Assembly (NCBI GenBank): GCA_937921525.1
Contig: CAKZUM010000304.1
Coordinates: 1-18,259, forward strand
Length of the DNA stretch: 18,259 nt
Direction of reading: 5' to 3'
Origin: an uncultured Saprospiraceae bacterium
Lineage (GTDB): Bacteria; Bacteroidota; Bacteroidia; Chitinophagales; Saprospiraceae
Shown: positions 1 through 8,610 of the stretch, one piece after another
Layout of the letters: each line of letters begins with the position of its first letter
Position numbering within the stretch: the stretch's first letter is position 1
Notes under the pieces: model-generated
Told to the model about the DNA's origin: nothing
Databases searched by the model: none
The model's input: the letters and a program-made list of their open reading frames with translations, nothing else
Made by a program: the position numbers and the translations under genes

Positions 1-31
1 ATAGTTGTAGAAAGTTGCCTTAAAATGGGAC

Positions 32-59
32 ACTTATCGAGAAATAATTCTCGACAAGT
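32..59 (-). terminator. Hairpin downstream of the ankyrin gene
   Basis: A 7-bp perfect stem (TCGAGAA/TTCTCGA, 37-43 with 48-54) closes a 4-nt loop and extends outward to 12 bp with one mismatch. It starts 15 bases past the stop codon of the minus-strand ankyrin gene. The T-run on the minus strand is weak, so intrinsic termination is inferred. Confidence 0.45.
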
Positions 60-74
60 ATTCCCTGTTGACGC

Positions 75-1340
75 CTAATGATTCTCTTTAGAGACTTCCT
101 TAGTAGCTGTCTTTTCGGCTTTGGAGGGTGTGTGTTTGCTCTGTTGTTGTTTAACTCCTTTTTGGGCAAAAAGCCCGTCATAGACATTCGTACTGTAAAA
201 ATCTGCTGCTGCATAGCCCATATAATTTCTTATAGTGGCATCCGCCCCATTTTCTAATAAGTAGGTGACGGCAGCGTCCTTGTAGTTCGTAGATGCCAAC
301 ATCAGAGGGGTATCACCCTGGAGGTTTTGATGATTGATATTGGCATTTTCTTGAACTAGTGCTTGTATGTTGGGGGATATACCCTTCACAGAAGCTACGC
401 TTAACGCTGTATTTTCCATGAAGTCTAGTGTTTCCATATCAGCGCCATGATTGATTAGTAACCGAATGATTTCTGGATTACCAAACTCAGCCGCTACGTG
501 TAGTAGAGGGGTTCCTATTTTAGTTTTCCAATTGGCATCGCCAGTGGGGTCTTCACTCTTGCTGATCAAAATACCAGCCACTAAATCATAGCCATTTTGG
601 GTCGCAATGTAGAGGGGTGTTTCGCCATCATCATTGGGCTTGTTGACGACAGCTTTGTGGTCGATCAAAAAAGCCACGGTACGAGGTTTATTCGTTTCTA
701 CAGCTCTGGCGAGGGGGGTAATGCCATTGCTTTTTCGGTTCACATTTGCACCTCCTTGGATTAAATCTTCCAAGAGATACAAGTCACCTAATCCTAGCGC
801 AAGAAAAAGAGGGGCTTCTCCTGCATCGTTTTTCAAAGCAGCTTTTGCTCGCTTCGCTACCAACTTGATAATATCTAAATTACCATTTTTAATAGCTAAG
901 GTCAGAGGGGTCTCGCCTGCTTCATTCTTTCGATTAATAACTGCCTTTTTAGCCAAGGCCTCCACCATGTGGATGTCTTGATTTAGTATTGCGAGCGTGA
1001 GGGCAGTTTCCCCAGCCGCATTGTGTCGATAGTAATCAATACTGTCTCTTTTCATATCCGCTACGCGCTTTGCGTTACCAGAATTGACAATATCAAACGT
1101 TAGTTGGGGGATCGGTTTTTTGGACTTTTTCTTAGATTTCTTTTTTCTTTTCTTTTTCTCCTTTGTGGGAACATCGGAATTAACTTCCGTCGTAGCGACT
1201 ACCTCTTCCATTGCTTCGTCAGTGGGAGGAGGAACGACCATTACATCTTTTTTAGGAATAAAAACATCAGACGCTTCTTGAGCCTGTAGTAAATTCATAT
1301 TGCATACAAAAGCAAGCAAAATTAACAGAGAATATCTCAT
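75..1340 (-). CDS. Exported ankyrin-repeat protein
   Basis: A 421-residue protein that begins with a signal peptide (residues 1-20, hydrophobic LLILLAFVCNMNLLQA, likely cut before QEAS). An acidic/proline linker and a very lysine-rich stretch (about 60-76) follow. About eight or nine ankyrin repeats fill residues 107-390. They show as AGETALTLAI, AGETPLTLAI, AGEAPLFLAL, NGITPLARAV, DGETPLYIAT, GTPLLHVAAEFGN and GDTPLMLAST, each followed by a second helix and often an (A)xVN or GAD turn. The tail is hydrophilic and Lys/Ser/Thr-rich. Ankyrin stacks bind proteins; the partner cannot be read from the sequence. The signal peptide places it in the periplasm or outside the cell. The ATG at 1338-1340 fits the signal peptide exactly. 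The gene stands alone, with long gaps on its 5' side. Family assignment is firm, role unknown. Confidence 0.9.
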   Translation of the reverse strand: MRYSLLILLAFVCNMNLLQAQEASDVFIPKKDVMVVPPPTDEAMEEVVATTEVNSDVPTKEKKKRKKKSKKKSKKPIPQLTFDIVNSGNAKRVADMKRDSIDYYRHNAAGETALTLAILNQDIHMVEALAKKAVINRKNEAGETPLTLAIKNGNLDIIKLVAKRAKAALKNDAGEAPLFLALGLGDLYLLEDLIQGGANVNRKSNGITPLARAVETNKPRTVAFLIDHKAVVNKPNDDGETPLYIATQNGYDLVAGILISKSEDPTGDANWKTKIGTPLLHVAAEFGNPEIIRLLINHGADMETLDFMENTALSVASVKGISPNIQALVQENANINHQNLQGDTPLMLASTNYKDAAVTYLLENGADATIRNYMGYAAADFYSTNVYDGLFAQKGVKQQQSKHTPSKAEKTATKEVSKENH

Positions 1341-1521
1341 AACTGTTACTTTTTGTAGTGCCTGAATCGGGGGACATTCAAGTACTTGGTTAAGGTTTCT
1401 GAAAACGGGACAATGTAATGTCTTATCAGATGCTTTGCTTTTTGTATAGACCTATTAGTAATAGACCATGGATTATGAAAAAAGATGATGCTTGTAGTCC
1501 AGAATGAATTTCTATGTTCAG

Positions 1522-1567
1522 TACAGAATAAATTCTGTGGTACTGTGAATACAGAATAAATTCTGTG
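1522..1567. repeat. Two copies of a 16-bp palindrome, 28 bp apart
   Basis: ACAGAATAAATTCTGT occurs at 1523-1538 and again at 1551-1566 with identical flanking T and G. Each copy has 7-bp arms around a central AA. A degenerate relative (AGAATGAATTTCT) sits at 1501-1513. The 28-bp spacing is close to, but not exactly, a whole number of helical turns. This could be a regulator binding site or a repeated-word element; the sequence does not decide. Confidence 0.7.
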
Positions 1568-1911
1568 TTACAGGGTCTTGAATACCAACGATGTTTGAAA
1601 TAAAATACGAATTGAAGAGACTACCTTTATTGGGTAGCAGAGAAAAATTATGTAGTAAACAAGTGTAGAAGATTTAGCGGATAGGCAGTTTGTATTTTCT
1701 TTTTATTTATTTAAAATATACTTTCTTAAAATGCTTTTCGAGCTAGATTTATTTTGTGGAAGTGTATATTTTTTTCAAAAAAAAATTTGCGAACAGTACT
1801 ATTTCGTTTTAAACGACTGATTTCCAGCTACAATAGCAAGGATTAGAATTTGTAGGATTTTTGGATTTGTAGGATGCTGTGTGTGGCTTTGACTTTAGAT
1901 TTTGACAATAC

Positions 1912-1944
1912 ACGTTTACTAAACCTTAAAGGTTTAGTAAACGT
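1912..1944. promoter_or_regulatory. 33-bp perfect palindrome in the pyrD leader
   Basis: The arm ACGTTTACTAAACCTT (1912-1927) is matched by its exact reverse complement at 1929-1944 around a single A. It lies 103 bases before the pyrD start codon. As RNA it would be a strong hairpin (attenuator or protective 5' stem); as DNA it would be a symmetric operator. No T-run follows on the plus strand, which speaks against a simple terminator. Confidence 0.6.
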
Positions 1945-2047
1945 AGATTACTCCTACCAATCAAATAATACTATAAATCTTAGTCATTTACTAGTATCTT
2001 TAGCCCATTTATATCCAGAATTGGAATTTCTATTTAGAACAAAAGCT

Positions 2048-3091
2048 ATGTACCATTTAATTAAGCCCTTATTGTTTTCGATGACAGCAGAGCGGGCACA
2101 TCATTTTACAGTAGCCTTAAGTAAATTAGGCTTTGGACTGCCTATTATCAATTCTATATTACGCAAATCTTATAGTAGTCCGAAAAACAAAGTATTGGAA
2201 AGAAATTTAATGGGTCTACATTTTGAGAACCCCGTAGGCTTGGCGGCAGGTTTTGATAAGGATGGAAAGTATTTTAATACGATGGCAAATTTGGGTTTTG
2301 GTTTTATAGAAATCGGTACTGTCACTCCAAAGCCACAGGGTGGAAATCCACAGCCTAGACTATTTCGATTAAAAAAAGATAAGGCCATTATTAATCGGAT
2401 GGGCTTTAATAATGAGGGCGTTGAAGCTTTGGTAGAGCGATTAAAAAAAGGAAGACCTAAGAACGTGGTTATTGGTGGCAATATTGGTAAAAACAAAGTA
2501 ACTCCTAATGAAAAAGCTACAGACGACTATGTATATAGTTTTGAAAAACTATTCCCTTATGTGGATTATTTTGTCGTTAATGTGAGTTCTCCGAATACCC
2601 CTGGCTTACGGGATTTACAAGAAAAAGAACCGCTTACCAAATTGCTTTCTCATTTGCAATCTTTGAATCATGCAAAGCCAAAACCAAAACCTATTCTTCT
2701 TAAAATAGCTCCTGACTTAACCAATTCTCAATTGGATGATATTTTAGAAATTGTTACAGCTACTAAAATAGACGGGGTCATTGCAACGAACACTACTATC
2801 GAGAGAAGTGGTTTAAAAGAGTCTGACGAATCTATTAAAAAAATAGGAAATGGAGGATTAAGTGGTCAGCCTTTGACTAGCCGATCTACGGAAGTGATCC
2901 GTTATTTATATGATCGCTCTGGAAAGAAATTGTTGATTATCGGGGTAGGTGGAATTGCCTCCGCAGAAGATGCGATTGAAAAAATAAATGCTGGTGCCGC
3001 TTTGGTTCAAATTTATACAGGACTGATTTATGAAGGACCTGATTTGATTAGACGGATTAATGAGGGAATTTTGGCAAATGCAAAAGTCTAA
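2048..3091 (+). CDS. pyrD: Dihydroorotate dehydrogenase (quinone), class 2
   Basis: Oxidises dihydroorotate to orotate in pyrimidine synthesis, passing electrons through FMN to membrane quinone. With the start at 2048 the protein has 347 residues, the usual class 2 length. The N-terminal amphipathic segment (MYHLIKPLLFSMTAERAHHF) is the class 2 membrane-binding and quinone-tunnel region. Family motifs in order: NPVGLAAGFDKDG (61-73), FIEIGTVTPKPQGGNPQPR (86-103), INRMGFNN (115-122), GGNIGKNK (143-150), NVSSPNTPGLR with the catalytic serine (178-188), KIAPDL (219-224), IATNTT (245-250), GGLSGQPL (269-276) and IIGVGGI (297-303) followed by the FMN phosphate-binding IYTGLIYEGP (322-331). A longer reading from the ATG at 1874 would add 58 residues with no family support. 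The gene converges on the hybrid kinase across a hairpin. Assignment is firm. Confidence 0.97.
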   Translation: MYHLIKPLLFSMTAERAHHFTVALSKLGFGLPIINSILRKSYSSPKNKVLERNLMGLHFENPVGLAAGFDKDGKYFNTMANLGFGFIEIGTVTPKPQGGNPQPRLFRLKKDKAIINRMGFNNEGVEALVERLKKGRPKNVVIGGNIGKNKVTPNEKATDDYVYSFEKLFPYVDYFVVNVSSPNTPGLRDLQEKEPLTKLLSHLQSLNHAKPKPKPILLKIAPDLTNSQLDDILEIVTATKIDGVIATNTTIERSGLKESDESIKKIGNGGLSGQPLTSRSTEVIRYLYDRSGKKLLIIGVGGIASAEDAIEKINAGAALVQIYTGLIYEGPDLIRRINEGILANAKV

Positions 3092-3112
3092 ATAGTCTAC
3101 CTTAAATTATTC

Positions 3113-3159
3113 AAATCCTGATTCTATTCCATATAACTGGAATAGAATCATTAGGATTT
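3113..3159 (+). terminator. pyrD: Hairpin after pyrD
   Basis: AAATCCTGATTCTATTCCA (3113-3131) pairs with TGGAATAGAATCA...GGATTT (3138-3159), with a 3-nt bulge on the 3' side. It begins 21 bases after the pyrD stop. There is no T-run, so it may end transcription with help from the opposing hairpin or protect the mRNA 3' end. Confidence 0.55.
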
Positions 3160-3273
3160 AAAAGAAAACATTCATTTGGTTTCTTGCTATCCCAAAGTTC
3201 TAATTTGTTTCCTTAAACAAGCTTCATCTATCTTGTATAAAACAAGACTTTTGACTCAAAGTCGAAAAAAATA

Positions 3274-3313
3274 ATAGCATTTAAATAGCAATTTCACGTC
3301 ATTTAAATGCTAT
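3274..3313 (-). terminator. Rho-independent terminator of the hybrid kinase gene
   Basis: A 13-bp perfect stem (ATAGCATTTAAAT at 3274-3286 with ATTTAAATGCTAT at 3301-3313) has a 14-nt loop. Read on the minus strand it starts 9 bases past the stop and is followed within three bases by six T (plus-strand A-run 3265-3270). Confidence 0.75.
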
Positions 3314-3322
3314 ATATCTGAC

Positions 3323-6163
3323 TTACAAAGAGTTGCGAAAATCTCTAGGGGATTTTCTAAATTCTTGCTGAAAGGCTCTGGAAAAGTAATTTGGGTCTGT
3401 AAAGCCTACATTGTAAGCAATTTCTGAAATATTCAAATTGGTATTTTGTAATAATTCTTTCCCTTTTGTAAGACGGGAAATTCGAATGTAGTGGGAAGGC
3501 GTTTTATTGGTTAAGGCTTTCAGTTTTCTATACAATTGACTTTTACTCATTGCAAGAGTAGCTGCCAACTCTGGTACACCAAAAGTAGTCTCATCTAGAT
3601 TTTCTTCAATTGATCTCAACACTTTTTCCAAGAAAATATTTTCTATAGGTTGGTCGATAGTTGTTGCTATTATGTTGGTAGCATAGCGTTGTTGTAATTT
3701 CTTGCGAATAGCCACTAGCTGCTCTATTCTAACTAGCAATTCTTCTTTATAAAATGGTTTGGTAAGAAATGCATCAGCTCCATATTTCAGTCCATCTATT
3801 TTGTCTTTTTGCGTAGATTTTGCAGTTAATAGAATGATTGGAATATGACTCGTTTGTTCTTCTTGTTTGAGAACTTCACATACCTCATATCCATTCTTTA
3901 TAGGCATCATTACATCGCTGATAATAATATCTGGAACGAGATGAATAGCTTTTTCTATTCCTGCCTGTCCATTTTTAGCTACATAGATAGTATATTGTTT
4001 GTCCAGTAAAGATTGGATATAAGCAACAATGTCTTTATTATCTTCGATAATTAATAGAATAGGTAGATCCAGTTCTAGCCCTTCTTTCATGGTAGTTGCT
4101 GGATTATTTATGGCAATACTTGTAGCTTTTGACTTGGTGTCTGTAAGTAATTCTCTATCTAAAGGAAACTTTGTTTCAATAGGTAGATATATGGTAAAAG
4201 TAGTTCCTTTATTTTCTTGGCTTTTAACTTCTACCTTCCCTTCCATTAATTGAACTAAATCTTTTACTAATGCCAAGCCAATACCTGTTCCATTAGCTCT
4301 GTTATTCTTGGCGTGATCAATTTGATAAAAACGATCAAAAATATGAGCTATTTGATCTTTGGGTATCCCTATACCTGTATCTCTAACAATCAGCTTCAGA
4401 AATGGCTTATCTTCTTGTATTATCTTTTGAAGGTGCATGATGACTTTACCTCCCTCAGATGTAAATTTTAGTGCATTAGATAATAAATTATATATGATGT
4501 GTTGAATTTTCACTTCGTCATAATCCATCAGCAATTCCTCCTCCTCTGAATAGAAAGTTAGTTGAATACCTTTATCTGTAGCCATGGAACTAAAAGACTC
4601 CCCTAAATATTGTAGGTAGTACACAATGTCTCCTTGCTTTTTATTCAGTTTTGTACCTACAGATTCTAATTTAGATAAATCTAATAATTGATTGACTAAC
4701 TGTAATAAATTTTTACTATTCCGCCTAATTAGACGTTTCTCTTTCTGGTGGCCTTTGATATTATCATTCATCCCCATAATAACGGTGAGGGGCGTCCTAA
4801 ATTCATGTGTTATATTGGTATAAAAATTATTCTTAATCGTATCAAATTTCTTTAGATTTTCTACTTCCAGTTGAGCTGCCTGAGATTTCTGGATTTCTCG
4901 TTCTTTATTCCTTTGTCTATAACTAAGCCCTATTGAAAAAATGACTACCTCTGCTAAAATGGCAAATAAAACGACAGATATAAAATCTTTTACCAGTCCA
5001 CCAAGTAATATAGGAACCATAGCCAATCCTCCTAAAACAACCATCAATGAACCAATGATAATATACTGGTTTGCTTTTATTTTTTTCTTGTATAAAGGAT
5101 ATAGCATAATCGTTGTGCTAGGTGCAGTCATCAACAAATAAAATAGAAAAAAATAGTTTGAATAAAAAGGTGTGAAATCGGAAATAATAAGCGTTATCAA
5201 ATCAAGTACCATCCATACGACACCAAACTTTATCAGAAAGTTTAATACTTTATTCCAAGTAGGTAAAATCGTTTTTAAGTCTGCGTAACTCTTTATAAAA
5301 AGGAGATAAAATATTATCAATGGAGATCTAAAAACCATAAAGATAAATCTATACTTCGGAGAAGTATCGACTAATAGACTGTTAAATACCCAATCGGAAA
5401 TTACACCCAATGTTTCAGCAACCAAGACGGCTATAAAAAACAAATACAGCGCATAGTACAAATAAGTTTTATCTTTTAAATAAAAGGCAAGTACTCCTAT
5501 GTAGATGCACATGATAGAGATAGCACCAAGGAAAAGTCCACCAATAAAATATAACCTCAATGAATTATTCTGTTCTGCTATTGTAGGGAAAGTCAGTTGA
5601 CTTTTAAAGCTAGGAATCCGACCGCTAAACTCATTTTTCATCCTAACAAATAAGACTAAAGGTTTCTGTGGAGATAAGGCAATAGGAATGGTATGTTCTG
5701 TGCGACCTGCAAATTGATATATCCCATTACTGATGCTATTTGGGACATATTCGCCTACTGTTCTTTTTATAAATTTATTACTCAATTCATCTCTATAGTA
5801 GAGTTGCAATTCTGTAACGACTCCATCTTTAGGTTTAAATAACCAATTGGCTTTTGCCTCGTGTGTCGCCAAATTATTTTGAAGAATGATTCTGCCCCAA
5901 TATATGACCCCTTCTTTGAGTGGAGAAAAACTTTCTATTGGTTTAAATGTATTTTCGTAACTAGAAGAAGTTACTTGCTCTATAGTCAACTCATTTTTCC
6001 CCTCTTCTAAAAGATAGTAAAAATCATTTAGTTCGTATGTTTTTCCTGTATCAATTGTAAGCGTGGGTTGTGCCAGATTTTGGCTAAACAGCAAAATCGG
6101 ATTAGCTATCAAAGATAGTGCGAGAAGTATGGTAAATAGCGAGTTGGAACGACAGATTATCAT
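3323..6163 (-). CDS. Hybrid two-component system: 7TMR-DISM sensor kinase, receiver and AraC output in one protein
   Basis: A 946-residue one-chain signalling protein. A signal peptide (1-28) is followed by a periplasmic DISMED2-type beta domain (about 35-190), with PLKEGVIYWGRIILQNN typical of the family. Seven membrane helices follow (about 205-418), then a coiled-coil linker. The HisKA box is ITHEFRTPLT with phospho-acceptor H453. The HATPase has the N box (HIIYNLLSNALKF, 555-567), DTGIGI (595-600) and GTGIGLAL (625-632). The receiver has acidic E707/D708, phospho-acceptor D750 (IIISDVMMP) and K802. The C-terminus (about 840-946) is an AraC/XylS helix-turn-helix pair with the signature ISEIAYNVGFTDPNYFSRAF. 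All catalytic residues are present, so it should sense a periplasmic ligand, relay phosphate internally and bind DNA while anchored in the inner membrane. DISM domains are thought to bind carbohydrates or similar small molecules; the ligand and target genes are unknown. It lies behind rsmG on the same strand with a 180-bp gap, so it probably has its own promoter. Confidence 0.95.
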   Translation of the reverse strand: MIICRSNSLFTILLALSLIANPILLFSQNLAQPTLTIDTGKTYELNDFYYLLEEGKNELTIEQVTSSSYENTFKPIESFSPLKEGVIYWGRIILQNNLATHEAKANWLFKPKDGVVTELQLYYRDELSNKFIKRTVGEYVPNSISNGIYQFAGRTEHTIPIALSPQKPLVLFVRMKNEFSGRIPSFKSQLTFPTIAEQNNSLRLYFIGGLFLGAISIMCIYIGVLAFYLKDKTYLYYALYLFFIAVLVAETLGVISDWVFNSLLVDTSPKYRFIFMVFRSPLIIFYLLFIKSYADLKTILPTWNKVLNFLIKFGVVWMVLDLITLIISDFTPFYSNYFFLFYLLMTAPSTTIMLYPLYKKKIKANQYIIIGSLMVVLGGLAMVPILLGGLVKDFISVVLFAILAEVVIFSIGLSYRQRNKEREIQKSQAAQLEVENLKKFDTIKNNFYTNITHEFRTPLTVIMGMNDNIKGHQKEKRLIRRNSKNLLQLVNQLLDLSKLESVGTKLNKKQGDIVYYLQYLGESFSSMATDKGIQLTFYSEEEELLMDYDEVKIQHIIYNLLSNALKFTSEGGKVIMHLQKIIQEDKPFLKLIVRDTGIGIPKDQIAHIFDRFYQIDHAKNNRANGTGIGLALVKDLVQLMEGKVEVKSQENKGTTFTIYLPIETKFPLDRELLTDTKSKATSIAINNPATTMKEGLELDLPILLIIEDNKDIVAYIQSLLDKQYTIYVAKNGQAGIEKAIHLVPDIIISDVMMPIKNGYEVCEVLKQEEQTSHIPIILLTAKSTQKDKIDGLKYGADAFLTKPFYKEELLVRIEQLVAIRKKLQQRYATNIIATTIDQPIENIFLEKVLRSIEENLDETTFGVPELAATLAMSKSQLYRKLKALTNKTPSHYIRISRLTKGKELLQNTNLNISEIAYNVGFTDPNYFSRAFQQEFRKSPRDFRNSL

Positions 6164-6343
6164 TAGGTTTTCATTTGGTTTTCTACTTTTTTGTTTGGAT
6201 TAAAAGAACTGATTTCTTCGACTAACTGTGTATTTTATTAGTCCCTCATTACTAAGCTAATATTTTTTTTAGAAAACAAAAAATCTATCTTTAATTAAAT
6301 TAATTTGAGTGTAAAATAATTAATTTCTAACCGCTAAAAAATA

Positions 6344-6973
6344 TTATTGCTGCAAGTACACCACATATTTTTCCTCAAAATAATGCTCCTTAAAAAATTC
6401 TTGTATGCTGTATATTTCTGTATAATTGCCTTTAGGTAGCTCCTTGATTTCTGTTTTTATATAGCCTCCCTTCAAAGCTAAAATACCATTCGGGATAGGA
6501 TGAATATGTTTACTTTTTAGCAATCTTTGAGACCAAAGTGCCAGTTGAGGCATTTTTGCTACTGCTCTAGTCACCACGAAATCAAATCGCCGTTTCTTCA
6601 ATTCTTCCGCCCGCATTTGCATCGCTTCTACATTTTTTAAACCTAATGCTTCGACCACTTCTTTCACCACTTTAATTTTCTTCAAAGTACCGTCAATTAA
6701 AGTGAATTGTACGTTGGGAAATAAAATGGCTAGCGGAATGCCGGGAAAACCTCCGCCCGTACCCAAGTCCAAAATCTCCGAATCTGATCTAAATCGAACA
6801 ACCGCCGCTATGGATAAAGAATGTAGGACGTGGTGCAAATAAATATTATCTATATCCTTTCTAGAGATTACATTGATCTTTTGATTCCATTCCTTATAAA
6901 GAGGCCCTAGCTTTTCAAAATGAATTAATTGCTCTTCTGAGAGCTTAGGGAAATATGTTTTTATCTTTTCCAT
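6344..6973 (-). CDS. rsmG: 16S rRNA (guanine-N7)-methyltransferase RsmG (GidB)
   Basis: Methylates N7 of G527 in 16S rRNA (E. coli numbering) using S-adenosylmethionine, in the cytoplasm. The 209-residue length matches the family. Family features: N-terminal LYKEWNQKINVISRKD (25-40), with HHVLHSL close behind; the SAM-binding glycine loop ILDLGTGGGFPGIPLAILFP (67-86); the acidic residue after the second strand in FTLIDGTLKKI (90-100); the RAEEL stretch; and VVTRAVAKMPQL (133-144), equivalent to the SRA(F/V)A motif. Translation starts at the ATG at 6971-6973, directly at the family's usual N-terminus. The gene is transcribed away from the secreted-protein gene at 7165, across a 191-bp gap with a repeat-word hairpin. 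Loss of this enzyme gives low-level streptomycin resistance in other bacteria. Assignment is firm. Confidence 0.96.
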   Translation of the reverse strand: MEKIKTYFPKLSEEQLIHFEKLGPLYKEWNQKINVISRKDIDNIYLHHVLHSLSIAAVVRFRSDSEILDLGTGGGFPGIPLAILFPNVQFTLIDGTLKKIKVVKEVVEALGLKNVEAMQMRAEELKKRRFDFVVTRAVAKMPQLALWSQRLLKSKHIHPIPNGILALKGGYIKTEIKELPKGNYTEIYSIQEFFKEHYFEEKYVVYLQQ

Positions 6974-6997
6974 GTTATATAGTACTGGATATTTTTA

Positions 6998-7071
6998 AGA
7001 GATAGAGCAGCCTTTATTTAAAAAATGACGAAATTTGTTTCTGCTCTCTATTCTCGCTTCTCTGCTCTCTA
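6998..7071. repeat. Repeated-word inverted repeat (CTGCTCTCT)
   Basis: CTGCTCTCT occurs at 7041-7049 and nearly again at 7062-7070, with a degenerate copy (TTCTCGCTTCT) between. The reverse complement AGAGATAGAGCAG lies at 6998-7010. The pieces can form an imperfect hairpin between the divergent rsmG and 7165 genes. See the findings on the word-hairpin class. Confidence 0.5.
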
Positions 7072-7099
7072 AAATGAAAGCAATTATAATGTATTCCTT

Positions 7100-7107
7100 T
7101 AGTTTTG
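7100..7107 (+). promoter_or_regulatory. Possible -7 element for the 7165 gene
   Basis: TAGTTTTG matches the Bacteroidota -7 consensus TAnnTTTG exactly and lies 57 bases before the ATG at 7165. No TTTG is found at the expected -33 position, so support is partial. It overlaps an upstream in-frame ATG (7105), which favours the downstream start. Confidence 0.35.
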
Positions 7108-7164
7108 TGGGGACATCCACCTCTTTTTTCAAAAAAAGATGTATTTTATAAAAAAATATTCACC

Positions 7165-8610
7165 ATGAGACTATATTATTCTCTAATTGGCTTATTCTTT
7201 TTGTGTCTTATGCAAGGAAAAAGTCAAACGATTTCTATATCCGAAGGCGTGACCATTCGTAGCGATTACCAATATGCCATCATTGGAAAATTGAAGGATC
7301 AAGTTCTTTTGTATCGAGATAAGGACAATGATTTTGTAGTTCAAGCCTATAATGAAAAAATGGGACTTAGCTGGGAAAAAGAATTGGAACTAGATAAAAA
7401 GAAACCCACTCCACTAGAAGTAGTAGGCTTAGACAATCATTTCTATATTATATATAGATACAAAGATAAAGGCCATCATTTAGTAAAAGTCCATAAGTAT
7501 AATGCGGCTGCCAACCTTGTAGACTCTACGATCGTTGTTGACTATGGTAAACGATTTACGGTTCCCAAACCAGAGGTACTTGTTTCAGAAAATAAAGAAA
7601 ACATCATTCTCTTCCACACCGAATTTTATTCAAAACTAGAGTTTACTTCTTTCAGTCTAAAAAAAATGAGTGTCTTGTGGGAACAAAAAATCGCTCCTGA
7701 GGATATGCAAAATGGAATCAATTTCCAACAATTAGTCGTCAATAACTCAGGGGGAATGCACCTCATCATTAACAGAGAAAATGATCGCTTAAAGGAAAAT
7801 AAACCACATTACTTTGAAATATTTAATCGCCAGCCTGATAAAGAAGGAATTGTAAAAATAAAAATACAGCTAGAAGATAAGCTAACCTACGATGTATTAT
7901 TTAAAGCGGATAATCTCAATGAGTCCCTCATTGCAGGGGGCTTGTATTCTGAAAAAAATAAAGCCCGAACACAAGGTTATTATTATTTAAATATTCCTAA
8001 CAAGCAACCAGATGCATTTACCTTACAGTATCAAGAATTTGAGGAAAGTTTAATGGAGGAATTGGTAGAAAAAAAATCTAAAATAACTAAAGGTCTCTTT
8101 GATGTAGAAGTCCAAGACTTGGTAATTAGAAGAGATGGGGGGATACTGATGGTCTGTGAGCAACGAAAAGAATTAGAGCGGAATCAGGCAAATTATTATG
8201 GCTCTACGTATGGCTCTACTGCAACTCAAAATAATACCTATCTAAATGCGGACTTCTATTATGAGGACTTATTCGTTTTAAGTATGCATTCTGATGGTAG
8301 CAGACATTGGGAAAAGGTCTTACACAAAAAACAATATGCCCAAGGAGAAGATGCTATGTTCTCTTCTTTCTTTTTAGCAAAAACACCTCACCATATGCGC
8401 TTAATCTATAACGATGATATTCAAAACGAAGGTATCGTTAGTGAATACGTGGTAAAAGGGAACGGGCAAAATAGACGGAATAGCATCCTCAATACAGAGG
8501 ATCGAGAAATAAAACTGAGACTTCAAGAAAGTTTACAAATAGCTCCAAATGAGATTATTGTTCCTAGTGAAGCTAATAGTAAGCTGAAATTGGTGCGTGT
8601 TGTTTATTAA
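7165..8610 (+). CDS. Secreted protein of unknown function
   Basis: I do not recognise this 481-residue protein. The start at 7165 opens directly into a signal peptide (MRLYYSLIGLFFLCLMQGKSQ, written here as its hydrophobic core YYSLIGLFFLCLMQG), cleaved near residue 21; an upstream in-frame ATG at 7105 would put 20 charged and bulky residues ahead of it and is rejected. The mature protein is rich in beta-strand patterns, with repeated aromatic/hydrophobic runs such as NHFYIIYRYKDKGHHLVKV, LSWEKELELDKK, MSVLWEQKI and GSRHWEKVL. The recurring W-E-K/Q strands suggest a beta-propeller-like fold, but this is inference. A short low-complexity stretch (YYGSTYGSTATQNN) lies at about residues 346-360. 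No catalytic motif, lipobox or sorting domain is visible. The gene is single, followed by the tRNA-like RNA unit. Confidence 0.85.
   Translation: MRLYYSLIGLFFLCLMQGKSQTISISEGVTIRSDYQYAIIGKLKDQVLLYRDKDNDFVVQAYNEKMGLSWEKELELDKKKPTPLEVVGLDNHFYIIYRYKDKGHHLVKVHKYNAAANLVDSTIVVDYGKRFTVPKPEVLVSENKENIILFHTEFYSKLEFTSFSLKKMSVLWEQKIAPEDMQNGINFQQLVVNNSGGMHLIINRENDRLKENKPHYFEIFNRQPDKEGIVKIKIQLEDKLTYDVLFKADNLNESLIAGGLYSEKNKARTQGYYYLNIPNKQPDAFTLQYQEFEESLMEELVEKKSKITKGLFDVEVQDLVIRRDGGILMVCEQRKELERNQANYYGSTYGSTATQNNTYLNADFYYEDLFVLSMHSDGSRHWEKVLHKKQYAQGEDAMFSSFFLAKTPHHMRLIYNDDIQNEGIVSEYVVKGNGQNRRNSILNTEDREIKLRLQESLQIAPNEIIVPSEANSKLKLVRVVY

Larger units (their letters stand above)
1341..2047. other. Long intergenic region with palindromes, upstream of ankyrin gene and pyrD
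   Basis: These 707 bases separate two divergent genes and must carry both promoters, but I find no convincing TTTG/TAnnTTTG pair on either strand. Three structures stand out: two copies of a 16-bp palindrome at 1523-1566, an 11-base direct repeat (ATTTGTAGGAT, at about 1848 and 1865), and a 33-bp perfect palindrome at 1912-1944. An open frame runs in phase with pyrD from an ATG at 1874, but it reads through the palindrome and has no resemblance to the DHODH N-terminus, so I treat it as noncoding. Confidence 0.6.

Noticed and set aside
634..1289. Plus-strand open frames opposite the ankyrin gene
   Set aside because: They are antisense to regular ankyrin repeats and the lysine-rich stretch, giving Phe/Leu-rich low-complexity products.
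1874..2047. In-frame 58-residue N-terminal extension of pyrD from an upstream ATG
   Set aside because: It reads through the 33-bp perfect palindrome, has no similarity to the family, and the class 2 enzyme starts naturally at 2048.
7105..7164. Upstream in-frame ATG for the secreted protein
   Set aside because: It would bury the signal peptide behind 20 extra residues and overlaps a -7 promoter element.
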